Assembly (NCBI RefSeq): GCF_027497235.1
Contig: NZ_CP114902.1
Location: 806,001 to 870,000 of the forward strand
Reading direction: 5' to 3'
DNA length: 64,000 nt
Source of the DNA: Micromonospora sp. WMMD1128
Lineage (GTDB): Bacteria; Actinomycetota; Actinomycetes; Mycobacteriales; Micromonosporaceae
Program-made: the position numbers and the translations under genes
Shown here: piece by piece, positions 24,379 through 32,587 of the stretch
Layout of the letters: every line of letters starts with the position of its first letter
How positions within the stretch are numbered: the stretch's first letter is position 1
The notes under the pieces: generated by a model
The model's database searches: none
What the model was told of the DNA's origin: nothing
The model's input: the letters and a program-made list of their open reading frames with translations, nothing else

Positions 24379-25635
24379 ATGCTGGTTCAGCGGCTCGGCG
24401 CGCCGAGCGACTTCGACCCGCTGCTGGAGCGCGTCCGGAACGCCCGCATCGTGATGATCGGCGAGGCGACGCACGGCAGCTACGACTACTACCGGCTGCG
24501 GGAGCAGTTGACCCGGCGACTCATCGCCGAACAGGGTTTCGACTTCGTCGCGGTGGAGGGGGACTGGCCGGACTGCGACCGGGTGCACCGATCGGTGGTG
24601 GGCGCACCCGGCGGCCTGGCCGATCCGCTCGTCGCGCTGGAACGCTTCGAACGGTGGCCCACCTGGATGTGGGCGAACGCCGAGGTGGCCCGCTTCTGCC
24701 GCTGGCTGCGGGCCTGGAACCTGGAACGCCCCGAGGGCGAACGCGCCGGCTTCCACGGCCTCGACGTCTATTCCCTCTGGGAGTCGATGCAGGCCATCTT
24801 CGACTACCTGGGCGAGGAGGACCCGGCGTCGCTGGAGGCGGCCCAGGAGGCGTACCGCTGCTTCGAGCCGTACGGCAAGCAGGTCGAGGAGTACGGCATG
24901 GCCAGCCGGTTCGTCTCCGCCCGGTGCGAGGAGGAGGTGGTGCGGCTGTTGGCGCGTACCCGGGAACAGGCCGCCGCGGACGGCCCGGACCGTTTCTCGG
25001 CCTGGCAGAACGCGGAGGTGGTGGCCGGCGCGGAGCGTTACTACCGGGCCATGGTCGGCGGTGGCCCGGAGTCGTGGAACGTCCGCGACATCCACATGGC
25101 CGACACGCTGGACCGGTTGCTGGACCGCTACGGGCCGGGCGCGCGGGGCGTCGTGTGGGCGCACAACACGCACGTCGGGGACGCGCGGGCCACCGAGATG
25201 GCGGCGGACGGCATGGTCAACATCGGCCAGTTGGGCCGGGAGCGGCACGGCCGCGACGCGGTGGCGTTGATCGGCTTCGGCAGTTACCGGGGCACCGTGG
25301 TCGCCGCCCCGCGCTGGGGCTCGCCGGCCGAGACGATGGTGGTGCCGCCGGCGCGCGAGGGGTCGGTCGAGCGCCGGCTGCACGAGCTGATGCCGGACCG
25401 GGCGGTGCTGGTCTTCGGCGGCCCGGACGAGCCGGAGTGGGTGACCGGCGAGGCGGACCACCGGGCCATCGGCGTGGTGTACGACCCGAGCTTCGAGTCC
25501 TGGGGCAACTACGTGCCGACGCGGCTGGGGGAGCGGTACGACGCGTTCGTCTGGTGCGACGAGACGACCGCGCTGCACCCGTTGCCGGCGTTGGTGACTC
25601 CCGGTGAGATGGAGACGTACCCGGCCGGGGTGTGA
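24379..25635 (+). CDS. Erythromycin-esterase-family protein
   Basis: 418 residues of the EreA/EreB superfamily. Catalytic motif IGEATHGSYDYYRLRE, the WPTWMWAN segment, FHGLDVYSLW and AHNTHVGDARATEM are preserved. Members hydrolyse macrolide lactones or act on unknown esters; many actinobacterial copies are housekeeping with undefined substrate. ATG 24379 lacks a strong ribosome site, but the protein then begins as relatives do (FDPLLERVRNARIVMIGEA). Confidence 0.82.
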   Translation: MLVQRLGAPSDFDPLLERVRNARIVMIGEATHGSYDYYRLREQLTRRLIAEQGFDFVAVEGDWPDCDRVHRSVVGAPGGLADPLVALERFERWPTWMWANAEVARFCRWLRAWNLERPEGERAGFHGLDVYSLWESMQAIFDYLGEEDPASLEAAQEAYRCFEPYGKQVEEYGMASRFVSARCEEEVVRLLARTREQAAADGPDRFSAWQNAEVVAGAERYYRAMVGGGPESWNVRDIHMADTLDRLLDRYGPGARGVVWAHNTHVGDARATEMAADGMVNIGQLGRERHGRDAVALIGFGSYRGTVVAAPRWGSPAETMVVPPAREGSVERRLHELMPDRAVLVFGGPDEPEWVTGEADHRAIGVVYDPSFESWGNYVPTRLGERYDAFVWCDETTALHPLPALVTPGEMETYPAGV

Positions 25636-25640
25636 GCGCG

Positions 25641-25698
25641 GGTGTTAAGCGGGGCCCCCGCCTATACAAAAGGCGTTAAGCGGGGGCCCCTCCTTTCA
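25641..25698. repeat. GGGGGCCCC dispersed element, copy 4
   Basis: ggtgttaagcggggccccc ... gcgggggcccctcctttca, middle cctatacaaaaggcgttaa. It lies between convergent genes; its right edge includes the TGA stop of the mmpL gene. Confidence 0.85.
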
Positions 25699-27879
25699 CT
25701 TCACCGGGGCGGGCTCGCGTTCGGCGAGGTGGGCGCGGAGGCCCTCGCCCTCGACGTCCACGTTGGGCAGCGCCCGGTTCAGCCAGCGGGGCAGCCACCA
25801 TGCGGCGTTGTTCAGCAGCGACATCACCGCCGGGACGATCGTCATCCGGACCACGAAGGCGTCGATGGCGACGCCGATCGCGAGCGCGAAGCCCATCGAC
25901 TTGATGATCGGGTCCTCCAGGAAGACGAAGCCGCCGAACACCGAGATCATGATGAGCGCCGCGGCGGTGACCACCCGGGCACCGTGTCCCATGCCGCTGA
26001 TGGTGGCGTCACGGGCGGTCTCGCCGTGCACGAAGTCCTCCCGCATGCGGGAGACCAGGAAGACCTCGTAGTCCATGGCCAGGCCGAACAGGATACCGAT
26101 GAGCAGGATCGGCAGGAAGCTGACGAGCGGGGCCGGCGTGTCCACGCCGAGCAGCCCGGCCAGGTGCCCCTGCTGGAACACCGCCACCGTGATGCCGAAC
26201 GTGGCCGCGACGGTGAGCAGGAAGCCGAGGGCCGCCTTGACCGGCACCAGGATCGACCGGAACACCAGCATCAGCAGCAGCACGGACAGGCCCACCACGA
26301 GCAGCAGATAGACCGGCAGGGCGTCGGAGAGCTTCTCCGACACGTCGATGCCGATCGCGGTGACGCCGGTGAGCATCACCTCGGCGTTCTGGACGTCGCC
26401 GACCTGCCGGCGGATGTCGTGCACCAGCTCCTCGGTCTTCTCGTCGGTCGGCCCGGTCTTCGGGATGACCCCGAGCAGGGCGGTCCGGCCGGACGGGTCA
26501 AGCTGCGGCGGGGCGACCGCCAACACCCCGTCGGTCTTCTGGATCAGCGCGACGACCTGCGGCACGGCGGCCTGGGTGGCCTGCGGCGAGTCGGCGGTGA
26601 CCACGACCGCGAGCCGGCCGGTGAAGCCGGGACCGAAGCCTTCCTGGATCAGGTCGTTGCTGACCCGGGCCGGGCTGCCCTCGGCGGCGGAGGAGGCGTC
26701 CGGCAGCGCCAGGCGCATGTCCTGGGACGGGATGGCGAGCAGCCCGAGGCCGAGCAGACCGACCAGGATGACCGGGATGCGGAAGCGGGTCACCAGGCGC
26801 GCCCAGCGGAACCCGAAGCCGGAGCGGTCCTCCGAGCCGACGGCCGGATTCTCGACCGCTTCGCGGTTGCGCAGCTTGCGCGGCAGCACCTTCCGGCCGG
26901 CGAAGCCGAGCAGCGCCGGGGCCAGCGTGATCGCCACCAGCACGGCCACGGTGACGGTGCCGGCGGCGGCCAGGCCCATCACGGTGAGGAACGGGATGCC
27001 GACCACGGCCAGGCCGGCGAGCGCCACGACCACGGTGGCGCCGGCGAAGACCACGGCGGAGCCGGCGGTGCCGACGGCCCGGCCGACCGCCTCCTCGGGG
27101 GAGAGCCCGTCGAGCAGGTTCTGTCGGTGCCGGGAGGTGATGAACAGGGAGTAGTCGATGCCGACGGCGAGGCCGAGCATCAGCGCCAGGATCGGGGCGG
27201 TGCTGGTCAGCTCGACCGCGCCACTGAGCGCGAACAGGCCGGCCATGCCGACGCCGACGCCGATCAGCGCGTTCAGCATGGTCATGCCGGCCGCCACCAG
27301 CGAGCCGAACGTGATGACCAGGACGATCGCCGCGACCAGCACACCGAGCGCCTCGGTCGAGCCGACCTCCGGCTCGCCGTTGAGGACCTCACCGCCGGGC
27401 GCGATCTGCCAGCCCTGCGCCGCGGCCTGCTGACCGACCTTCTCGTACGCGTCGCGCTGCTCGGTCGTGACGTCGTCCGCCCGGCCGGCGAACTGCACCT
27501 GGATCAGCGCGTACCGGCCGTCCGGCGTGATCGCCTGCGCCTGGTACGGGTCGACCGCGCCGACCACGCCGGGCAGCGTGGCCGCCTCCTGGGTCACCTG
27601 CTTGACCACCGCCTGGCCGGCCGGCGTGGTGAGGGCGCCGTCCTGCGGGGCCTTCACGGCGATGGTGCCGGTGGCGCCGCTGGCCGCCGGGAACCGGTCG
27701 GCGAGCAGGTCGATCGCCTGCTGCGACTCGGTGCCCGGCATGGTGAAGTTGCTCGCCGTCGGGCCTCGCAGGGTGGCCGCGGCCAGGCCGAGACCGACGA
27801 GTACGACGAGCCAGACGACGGCGACGAGTCGCCGTCGGCGCAGGGATGCCCGGCCGAGCCGGTACAGCAGGGTCGCCAT
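25696..27879 (-). CDS. MMPL/RND family transporter
   Basis: 727 residues with two repeats of a large extracytoplasmic loop plus six TM helices. The first TM follows the basic RASLRRRRLVAVVWLVVLVG; GLAVGIDYSLFITSRHRQN and GLAMDYEVFLVSRMREDFVHG are the duplicated TM4 proton-relay motifs. MMPL proteins export lipids or drugs using the proton gradient. It starts 36 bases after the TetR gene stop and is surely co-transcribed with it. The substrate is unknown. Confidence 0.88.
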   Translation of the reverse strand: MATLLYRLGRASLRRRRLVAVVWLVVLVGLGLAAATLRGPTASNFTMPGTESQQAIDLLADRFPAASGATGTIAVKAPQDGALTTPAGQAVVKQVTQEAATLPGVVGAVDPYQAQAITPDGRYALIQVQFAGRADDVTTEQRDAYEKVGQQAAAQGWQIAPGGEVLNGEPEVGSTEALGVLVAAIVLVITFGSLVAAGMTMLNALIGVGVGMAGLFALSGAVELTSTAPILALMLGLAVGIDYSLFITSRHRQNLLDGLSPEEAVGRAVGTAGSAVVFAGATVVVALAGLAVVGIPFLTVMGLAAAGTVTVAVLVAITLAPALLGFAGRKVLPRKLRNREAVENPAVGSEDRSGFGFRWARLVTRFRIPVILVGLLGLGLLAIPSQDMRLALPDASSAAEGSPARVSNDLIQEGFGPGFTGRLAVVVTADSPQATQAAVPQVVALIQKTDGVLAVAPPQLDPSGRTALLGVIPKTGPTDEKTEELVHDIRRQVGDVQNAEVMLTGVTAIGIDVSEKLSDALPVYLLLVVGLSVLLLMLVFRSILVPVKAALGFLLTVAATFGITVAVFQQGHLAGLLGVDTPAPLVSFLPILLIGILFGLAMDYEVFLVSRMREDFVHGETARDATISGMGHGARVVTAAALIMISVFGGFVFLEDPIIKSMGFALAIGVAIDAFVVRMTIVPAVMSLLNNAAWWLPRWLNRALPNVDVEGEGLRAHLAEREPAPVK

Positions 27880-27915
27880 GGACCTTCCTTCGTCCTCGGG
27901 ATTGCGACAGTGGGA

Positions 27916-28461
27916 TCAGGTGGTGGGTTCGAGCGCGCGGCGTGCGACGGCGAGCAGCGCGGGTCGCAGCTCCTCGTCGCTGATGTCCAGGAACTCGCCG
28001 CAGGTCTCGGCGATGCCGGCGAGCACGACGAGCGCGGCGACGCGGGCCGCCGGCCGGTCGGAGAAGCCGGCGAAGGCGGCGACCAGCCGTTCGGAGATCT
28101 GTTGGATGTGCGCGAACGCCGGCTGTTGGAGCAGGTCCGGGAACTCGCCCCGGAGCAGCGCGATCTCCCGGCGGAACCGGACCGCCAGGTCGACGAAACC
28201 TTCGGCGGCGGCCCGTTGGGCCTCGGCGCCGGTGAGGTCGGCGAGCCGGGCGTCGAGCTCCTCCAGCACCGCGATGGCCGGGGCCATCAGTTCGCAGAGC
28301 AGGGCGTCCTTGCTGGCGAAGTGGTAGAGCACGGTGGCCTTGGAACAGCCCACCTCGCGGGCGATGTCCTGGAGTGAGGTGCCCTTGTATCCGGTGACGG
28401 CGAACCGACGGGCCGCCGCGCTGAGCAGCTCGTCGTGGGTGGCCGGGGTGGCGCGTGCCAT
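27916..28461 (-). CDS. TetR family repressor of the mmpL operon
   Basis: 181 residues. The N-terminal helix-turn-helix (ELLSAAARRFAVTGYKGTSL, DIAREVGCSKATVLYHFASK) is classic TetR, and the C-terminal half is ligand binding. ATG 28459-28461 has GGGGG before it; ATG 28473 is an alternative. Two identical 16-bp palindromes begin 15 bases upstream, so it very likely represses its own operon and is released by a substrate of the transporter. Confidence 0.9.
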   Translation of the reverse strand: MARATPATHDELLSAAARRFAVTGYKGTSLQDIAREVGCSKATVLYHFASKDALLCELMAPAIAVLEELDARLADLTGAEAQRAAAEGFVDLAVRFRREIALLRGEFPDLLQQPAFAHIQQISERLVAAFAGFSDRPAARVAALVVLAGIAETCGEFLDISDEELRPALLAVARRALEPTT

Positions 28462-28475
28462 GCCCCCAAGCATGC

Positions 28476-28510
28476 CTGACCGATCGGTCAGCACCTGACC
28501 GATCGGTCAG
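28476..28510. promoter_or_regulatory. Double TetR operator
   Basis: CTGACCGATCGGTCAG occurs at 28476-28491 and 28495-28510, both perfect 16-bp palindromes, 19 bases centre to centre. It lies immediately upstream of tetR-mmpL, and on the far side lies the 3' end of the padR gene. Confidence 0.9.
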
Positions 28511-28552
28511 AAGGATTGCGTGGGCTTCGCCACATCGAGGTGTTTGTGCAGG

Positions 28553-29146
28553 TCAGCTCATTGTCGCGCTGGTCCACCCGGCGAGCCACTCGTCCGACCA
28601 CGTGAGCGCGCCGGAGCGCAGGTCAGCCACCAGGCCGCGGACCCACTCCAGTTCGGTACGCAGCAGGGCCGCCTGGTACTCGTCCTCGACCAGGAAGAGG
28701 CGGGGCAGGTCGATCGTGCTCAACGCCGCCTCGCGCTCGCGCAGTCGCGCCTCGATCGTGTCCGCCCGCTCATCGAGCCGCCGGGCGGCCTCCTCCGGCG
28801 GCAGGATCGGCAGGAACGACAGGGCGGCGGGGAATTCCGGGAACTCCCGGGCGGGGGTGGCGAGTGCGTCGGCGAGCCATCCGTCGAGGGTGCGCCGGCC
28901 GGCCGGGGTGAGGGCGTACACCGTGCGCTCCGGCCGTCCCTCCGCTCGGATGGTCTCCGCGACGCGGATCAGCTCCTCGCGGCGCAGCCGCTCGATGGCC
29001 TGGTAGATGCTGTTTCGCTGCGCGACGTTGACCACGTCGTGCTTTCCCCGCTCCCGGATGAGCTGCTGCATCCGGTACGCGTGCATCGGCGCCTCGACCA
29101 GGAGGGCCAGCACCATCATCGCCAGCGGCGAGCGACGAGCCGTCAT
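28553..29146 (-). CDS. PadR family transcriptional regulator
   Basis: 197 residues. The winged helix (LAMMVLALLVEAPMHAYRM, NSIYQAIERLRREELIRV, RTVYALTPAGRRTL) is diagnostic of PadR, and the C-terminal helical domain (about 90 residues, Vir-like) dimerises. ATG 29144-29146. It is divergent from an FAD monooxygenase, with TAGTCAT repeats between them; PadR proteins typically repress such detoxification genes and lift on ligand binding. Confidence 0.88.
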   Translation of the reverse strand: MTARRSPLAMMVLALLVEAPMHAYRMQQLIRERGKHDVVNVAQRNSIYQAIERLRREELIRVAETIRAEGRPERTVYALTPAGRRTLDGWLADALATPAREFPEFPAALSFLPILPPEEAARRLDERADTIEARLREREAALSTIDLPRLFLVEDEYQAALLRTELEWVRGLVADLRSGALTWSDEWLAGWTSATMS

Positions 29147-29178
29147 GTGCCCACCCTAGGCGACCCCTTTTCCTCGCA

Positions 29179-29210
29179 TAGTCATTCTATGTATAGTCAT
29201 CACATGACTA
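29179..29210. promoter_or_regulatory. PadR operator and leaderless monooxygenase promoter
   Basis: TAGTCAT at 29179-29185 and 29194-29200, with its complement ATGACTA at 29204-29210. The last two form TAGTCAT-cac-ATGACTA, which includes the monooxygenase start codon. TATAGT at 29192-29197 is a good -10 whose start point would be the A of that ATG, giving a leaderless mRNA. Binding here would block both divergent promoters. Confidence 0.68.
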
Positions 29211-30382
29211 AAGCTGTCGTCATCGGCGCGGGCCTGGCCGGTCCGGTCGCCGCCATGGCCCTGATCCGCGCCGGCGTCGACGCGGCCGTCCACGAGGCGT
29301 ACGAGCAGGACGCCGTCGGGGTGGGCGCGTTCCTCACGCTCTCGGTCAACGGGCTGGACGCGCTGCGCGCCATCGGGCTGGACGGCCTGGTGGCCGGGCT
29401 CGGGCACCCGACGTCCCGAATGGTCATGCGGAACCACCGGGGCCGCCGGCTGGCCGAGTTCCCCGCCCCGGGCGCCCGCACCGTCGGCCGCTCCGACCTC
29501 TACCGGGCGCTGCGCGACGAGGCGCTGCGCCGCGGTGTCGAGTTCGTACACGGCGCCCGGCTGGTCGACGCCGAGGCCCACGAGAACGGGGTGACCGCCC
29601 GGTTCGCCGACGGTCGCAGCGTCCCCGGCGACCTGCTGGTCGGCGCCGACGGGCTGCGCTCCCGGGTGCGCACGCTCATCGACCCGGCCGCGCCCGCGCC
29701 GCGCTACGTGCCGCTGCTCAACGCCGGCGGGTTCGCCCGTGGGCTGCGCCTGCCCGACGAACGCGGCACCATGCAGATGATGTTCGGCCGGCGCTGCTTC
29801 TTCTGCTGGATCGTGGTGGGCCGGGACGAGGTCTGGTGGTTCGCCAACCCGCCGCAGCCGCTCGAACTCAGCCGGGAGCAGCTCGCCGCGATCGGCCCGG
29901 ACGAGGCCCGCGCCCGGCTGCGCGCGCTGCTCGACGGCGACCCGAGCCCGGCGAGCGCGATCCTGGACCACACCACCCGGATCGAGTACGGCTGGCCCAC
30001 GTACGACCTGCCGTCGGTGCCGGTCTGGCACCGGGCCCGCATGATCGTCCTCGGGGACGCCGCGCACACCGCCGCCCCCTCGTCCGGCCAGGGCGCGGCG
30101 ATGGCCTTCGAGGACGCCGTCCAACTCGCCCGTTGCCTGCGCGACGTGCCGGACGTGCCGGCGGCGTTCGCGGCGTACGAGCGCCTGCGCCGTGCCCGGG
30201 TGGAGCGGGTCGTCGCGCAGGGACGGCGGACCAGCACCGTCAAGGTGGCCGGCCCGGTCGGGCGGTTGGCCCGGGATCTGGGCATGCCGCTGGTCGCCCG
30301 CCTGATGGCGCGCGACGACGGCGCCGCGCAGTCCTGGCTCTTCGACCACCACATCGACTGGGCGGAGCGGGTCCAGGTCTGA
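29204..30382 (+). CDS. FAD-dependent monooxygenase
   Basis: 392 residues of the aromatic-ring hydroxylase / TetX-like group. It has FAD motif GAGLAGPVAAMAL, DG motif GADGLRSRV and GD motif VLGDAAHTAAPSSGQGAAMAFED. It probably hydroxylates an aromatic compound or antibiotic using NAD(P)H and oxygen. ATG 29204 has no ribosome site but fits a leaderless transcript. It is controlled by the divergent PadR gene; the HxlR gene faces it with a 1-base gap. Confidence 0.85.
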   Translation: MTKAVVIGAGLAGPVAAMALIRAGVDAAVHEAYEQDAVGVGAFLTLSVNGLDALRAIGLDGLVAGLGHPTSRMVMRNHRGRRLAEFPAPGARTVGRSDLYRALRDEALRRGVEFVHGARLVDAEAHENGVTARFADGRSVPGDLLVGADGLRSRVRTLIDPAAPAPRYVPLLNAGGFARGLRLPDERGTMQMMFGRRCFFCWIVVGRDEVWWFANPPQPLELSREQLAAIGPDEARARLRALLDGDPSPASAILDHTTRIEYGWPTYDLPSVPVWHRARMIVLGDAAHTAAPSSGQGAAMAFEDAVQLARCLRDVPDVPAAFAAYERLRRARVERVVAQGRRTSTVKVAGPVGRLARDLGMPLVARLMARDDGAAQSWLFDHHIDWAERVQV

Positions 30383-30383
30383 G

Positions 30384-30782
30384 TCAGCCCGCCGGCGTGC
30401 CGTGCTCCCGGTCGTACGCCGCCCGGGCCGCGCCGATCGCCGCCCGGTGCCGCTCCGCCCAGTGGGTGAGGGCGACCAGCGACTCGTACAGCTCCCGGGC
30501 CATCGGGGTCGCGGTGTACTCCACCCTCGGCGGAACGGTGGCGTGCACGTGTCGGACGAGCAGGCCGTCGCGCTCCAGGTTGCGCAGGGTCAGCGTGAGC
30601 ATCCGCCGGCTGATGCCCGCCACCCGCCGCTCCAACTCGGTGAAGCGGACCGGGCCGGTCGAGGCGGCGATCAGGATGCCGATGCTCCACTTGCCGCCGA
30701 CCCGGTCCAGCGCCTCCCGCACCGTGCAGGCCCGGGCCTGGTCCGCCGAGTCGGACGCGCACCGGTCGTCCTCGGACGTCAC
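30384..30782 (-). CDS. HxlR family transcriptional regulator
   Basis: 132 residues, GTG 30780-30782. The HxlR winged helix is clear: ALDRVGGKWSIGILIAAS, RFTELERRVAGISRRMLTLT, LRNLERDGLLVRHV and YTATPMARELYESL. An N-terminal Cys pair (RCAS, ACTV) could be redox-sensing, as in HypR/QorR relatives. Its target may be the divergent LigD-like gene or itself; no operator is certain. Confidence 0.85.
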   Translation of the reverse strand: MTSEDDRCASDSADQARACTVREALDRVGGKWSIGILIAASTGPVRFTELERRVAGISRRMLTLTLRNLERDGLLVRHVHATVPPRVEYTATPMARELYESLVALTHWAERHRAAIGAARAAYDREHGTPAG

Positions 30783-30900
30783 CGCACCCCCTCCGCTCGA
30801 CCCCGACGGTGGTCTCGGGAACCATCATGCGCCACGAGGCGCGGCGGGCCGCCGCCGTGTCGGGGTTGCCGGGGCGGGCGCGGCCCGGGAAGGTGGGCGG

Positions 30901-31860
30901 ATGGGCGCCGCTGACGAGACCCGCGACGGGGTGTCGCTGACCAACCTGGACCAGCCGCTGTTCGACGCCGCCGGCGCGACCAAACGCGACCTGGTCGACT
31001 ATCTCGACGCGGTGCACGGGCGGATCCTGCCGGAGCTGCGCGACCGGCCGCTGTCGGTGCTGCGGGTCCGGCCCGGCCAGGAGCCGTTCATGCAGAAGAA
31101 CCTGCCGAAGTACACGCCGGACTGGGTGCGCCGCACCGAGGTCTGGGCCGAGGCGTCGCACCGGCGCATCTCGTACGGCCTCTGCGACGACCGGCGCACG
31201 CTGCTCTGGTTCGCCAACCAGCGGGCGGTGGAATATCACCCGACGCTGGCCCGAACCGGGCAGGCCGAGCACCCCACCCACCTGGTGCTCGACCTGGATC
31301 CGCCGGAGGGCGCCGACTTCGGCGCGGTGGTGCGGGTGGCGCTGCTGGTGCGGCAGACGCTCACCGACGCCGGGCTGGCCGGCGCGGTCAAGACCAGCGG
31401 GGCGAAGGGCCTGCACGTGATCGTGCCGGTGGCACCGACGACCACGGCCGAGGAGGCCGCCGCCGCGACCCGGGCGCTCGCCGTCCACGCCGAACGGCTC
31501 GACCCGGCGCGTGCCACCACCGCGTTCGTCGTGGCCGACCGCGGGGGTCGGGTCTTCGTCGACTCCACCCGGGCGTACGGGGCGACGGTGGTGGCCGCGT
31601 ACAGCCCCCGGATCCGCCCGGGCACGCCGGTGTCGTATCCGATCGGCTGGGACGACCTGGAGTCGGCGACGCCTGCCGACTTCACCGTGCGGACGGTGCC
31701 CGCGCTGCTCGGGGACCGGGATCCGTGGGCGGAGGCGTTGCCCGCGCCGCAGGCGCTGCCGGCGGAGCTGGTGGACGAGGGGCGGACCATTCCGGTGGCC
31801 CGGGTCCAGGCCATGCACGAGGGCAAGCGTCGCGCGAAGGCCCGCCGCGAGGCCGGTTGA
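30901..31860 (+). CDS. Stand-alone LigD-type polymerase/primase domain protein
   Basis: 319 residues. The fold is the archaeo-eukaryotic primase domain of LigD: FMQKNLPKYTPDWV, VEYHPTLAR, catalytic LVLDLDPP and KTSGAKGLHVIVP, plus the VFVDSTRAY region. ATG 30901 with GGAAGG before it gives the known stand-alone length. There is no ligase or phosphoesterase domain and no Ku gene in the window. Such PolDom proteins act in end joining or short-patch repair synthesis with ribonucleotides. Confidence 0.85.
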   Translation: MGAADETRDGVSLTNLDQPLFDAAGATKRDLVDYLDAVHGRILPELRDRPLSVLRVRPGQEPFMQKNLPKYTPDWVRRTEVWAEASHRRISYGLCDDRRTLLWFANQRAVEYHPTLARTGQAEHPTHLVLDLDPPEGADFGAVVRVALLVRQTLTDAGLAGAVKTSGAKGLHVIVPVAPTTTAEEAAAATRALAVHAERLDPARATTAFVVADRGGRVFVDSTRAYGATVVAAYSPRIRPGTPVSYPIGWDDLESATPADFTVRTVPALLGDRDPWAEALPAPQALPAELVDEGRTIPVARVQAMHEGKRRAKARREAG

Positions 31861-32027
31861 CCTGGCGCTCCTGTGCCGACGTACGGGCGCGACAGTAGCT
31901 GCCACAGTCATGGGCCGGTGCCGGCACATGCGGCAAGCACCACGCCGTCGACCGGGAAGATCAGCACCGTCGCCACGTTCGCGGCGCGGGCACCACACAT
32001 CGGCAGGCGTAATGGTGGCTGACCCTC

Positions 32028-32049
32028 ATGATCATTTCATTGTGATCAT
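32028..32049. promoter_or_regulatory. ATGATCA inverted repeat
   Basis: Perfect 7-bp arms (ATGATCA at 32028-32034, TGATCAT at 32043-32049) around 8 bases, in AT-rich DNA. It may be an operator or an old recombination site. Confidence 0.35.
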
Positions 32050-32218
32050 ATTCAACCGTGGTGGCCGTTTCGAGTCGGATCAACGACAAGCATAGTCGGG
32101 TCGGTGAAGCTCGCGATCTTTCGAGTGGTCGCATTTTCAATGGTCGGCTACTTGAACTGCCGTTGATCGTCGTGACGCGCTGCTCAGTCAGTTCCTTCTT
32201 TGGCTTCCGCGCCTCTGC

Positions 32219-32245
32219 TACAGTCGGCGGGCCTTGGTGAGGCCC
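32219..32245 (+). promoter_or_regulatory. Candidate promoter and hairpin of the island genes
   Basis: TGCTACAGT (extended -10, hexamer TACAGT at 32219-32224) followed by the hairpin gggcct-tggtg-aggccc at 32229-32245. It lies about 85 bases before the first island gene. A TTGACA at 32251 is an alternative -35 without a good -10. Confidence 0.4.
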
Positions 32246-32326
32246 TTCGTTTGACAGGCATGCGGCACGTTTGAAGACATCTCAGCTGTTCTGTGGATCT
32301 GGAAAACGAAAGTTGGTGAGAAGTGG

Positions 32327-32587
32327 ATGTCCAAGAGTGACCTCGTGGCAATTGACTACACGAATTATCGCGGAGAGCGGGGCATTCGTACGATCCGGCC
32401 AGGAAAAATATGGTTTGGCAGGACTGAATATCATCCTGATGAGCAATGGTTGCTCGACGCCGAAGACGTTGAGCGTGGGGTGAGTAGAACGTTTGCCATG
32501 TCGGATATTCATGCCTGGTCGGATTGCGGGGCCAGCCCTGGGCGCAAGGAACCCGCCGAGTTGGGCAACGATGTATCTTGCAGATAA
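32327..32587 (+). CDS. Small WYL-like domain protein
   Basis: 86 residues. IDYTNYRGERGIRTIRPGKI, then WFGRTEYHPDEQWLLDAEDV and FAMSDIHAW form a short beta-barrel-like pattern resembling the WYL-type ligand domain seen in small phage and island proteins. ATG 32327 has only a weak AGAAG-type ribosome site. Its last 17 bases overlap the start of the dCTP-deaminase-fold gene, so the two are co-translated. Base and codon use are less GC-rich than in neighbours, a sign of transfer. Confidence 0.65.
   Translation: MSKSDLVAIDYTNYRGERGIRTIRPGKIWFGRTEYHPDEQWLLDAEDVERGVSRTFAMSDIHAWSDCGASPGRKEPAELGNDVSCR

Larger units (their letters stand above)
31861..32326. other. AT-richer intergenic region at the left edge of an island
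   Basis: 466 bases with no convincing gene; base composition drops clearly from about base 31990. It holds an inverted repeat (32028-32049), a candidate promoter and a small hairpin (32219-32245). No copy of the tRNA-Arg 3' end is seen here. Confidence 0.55.

Noticed and set aside
25642..28377. Long open frame (over 900 codons) antisense to the mmpL and tetR genes
   Set aside because: It is the mirror of a GC-rich coding strand; His/Asp/Arg/Gln-rich translation, no domain and no ribosome site.
29836..30900. In-frame upstream extension of the LigD polymerase gene
   Set aside because: It overlaps the monooxygenase and HxlR genes and encodes Arg/Ala-rich sequence; ATG 30901 has a ribosome site and the proper N-terminus.
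32058..32240. Possible 60-codon gene in the left part of the island
   Set aside because: No ribosome site, no recognisable pattern, and it overlaps the likely promoter.
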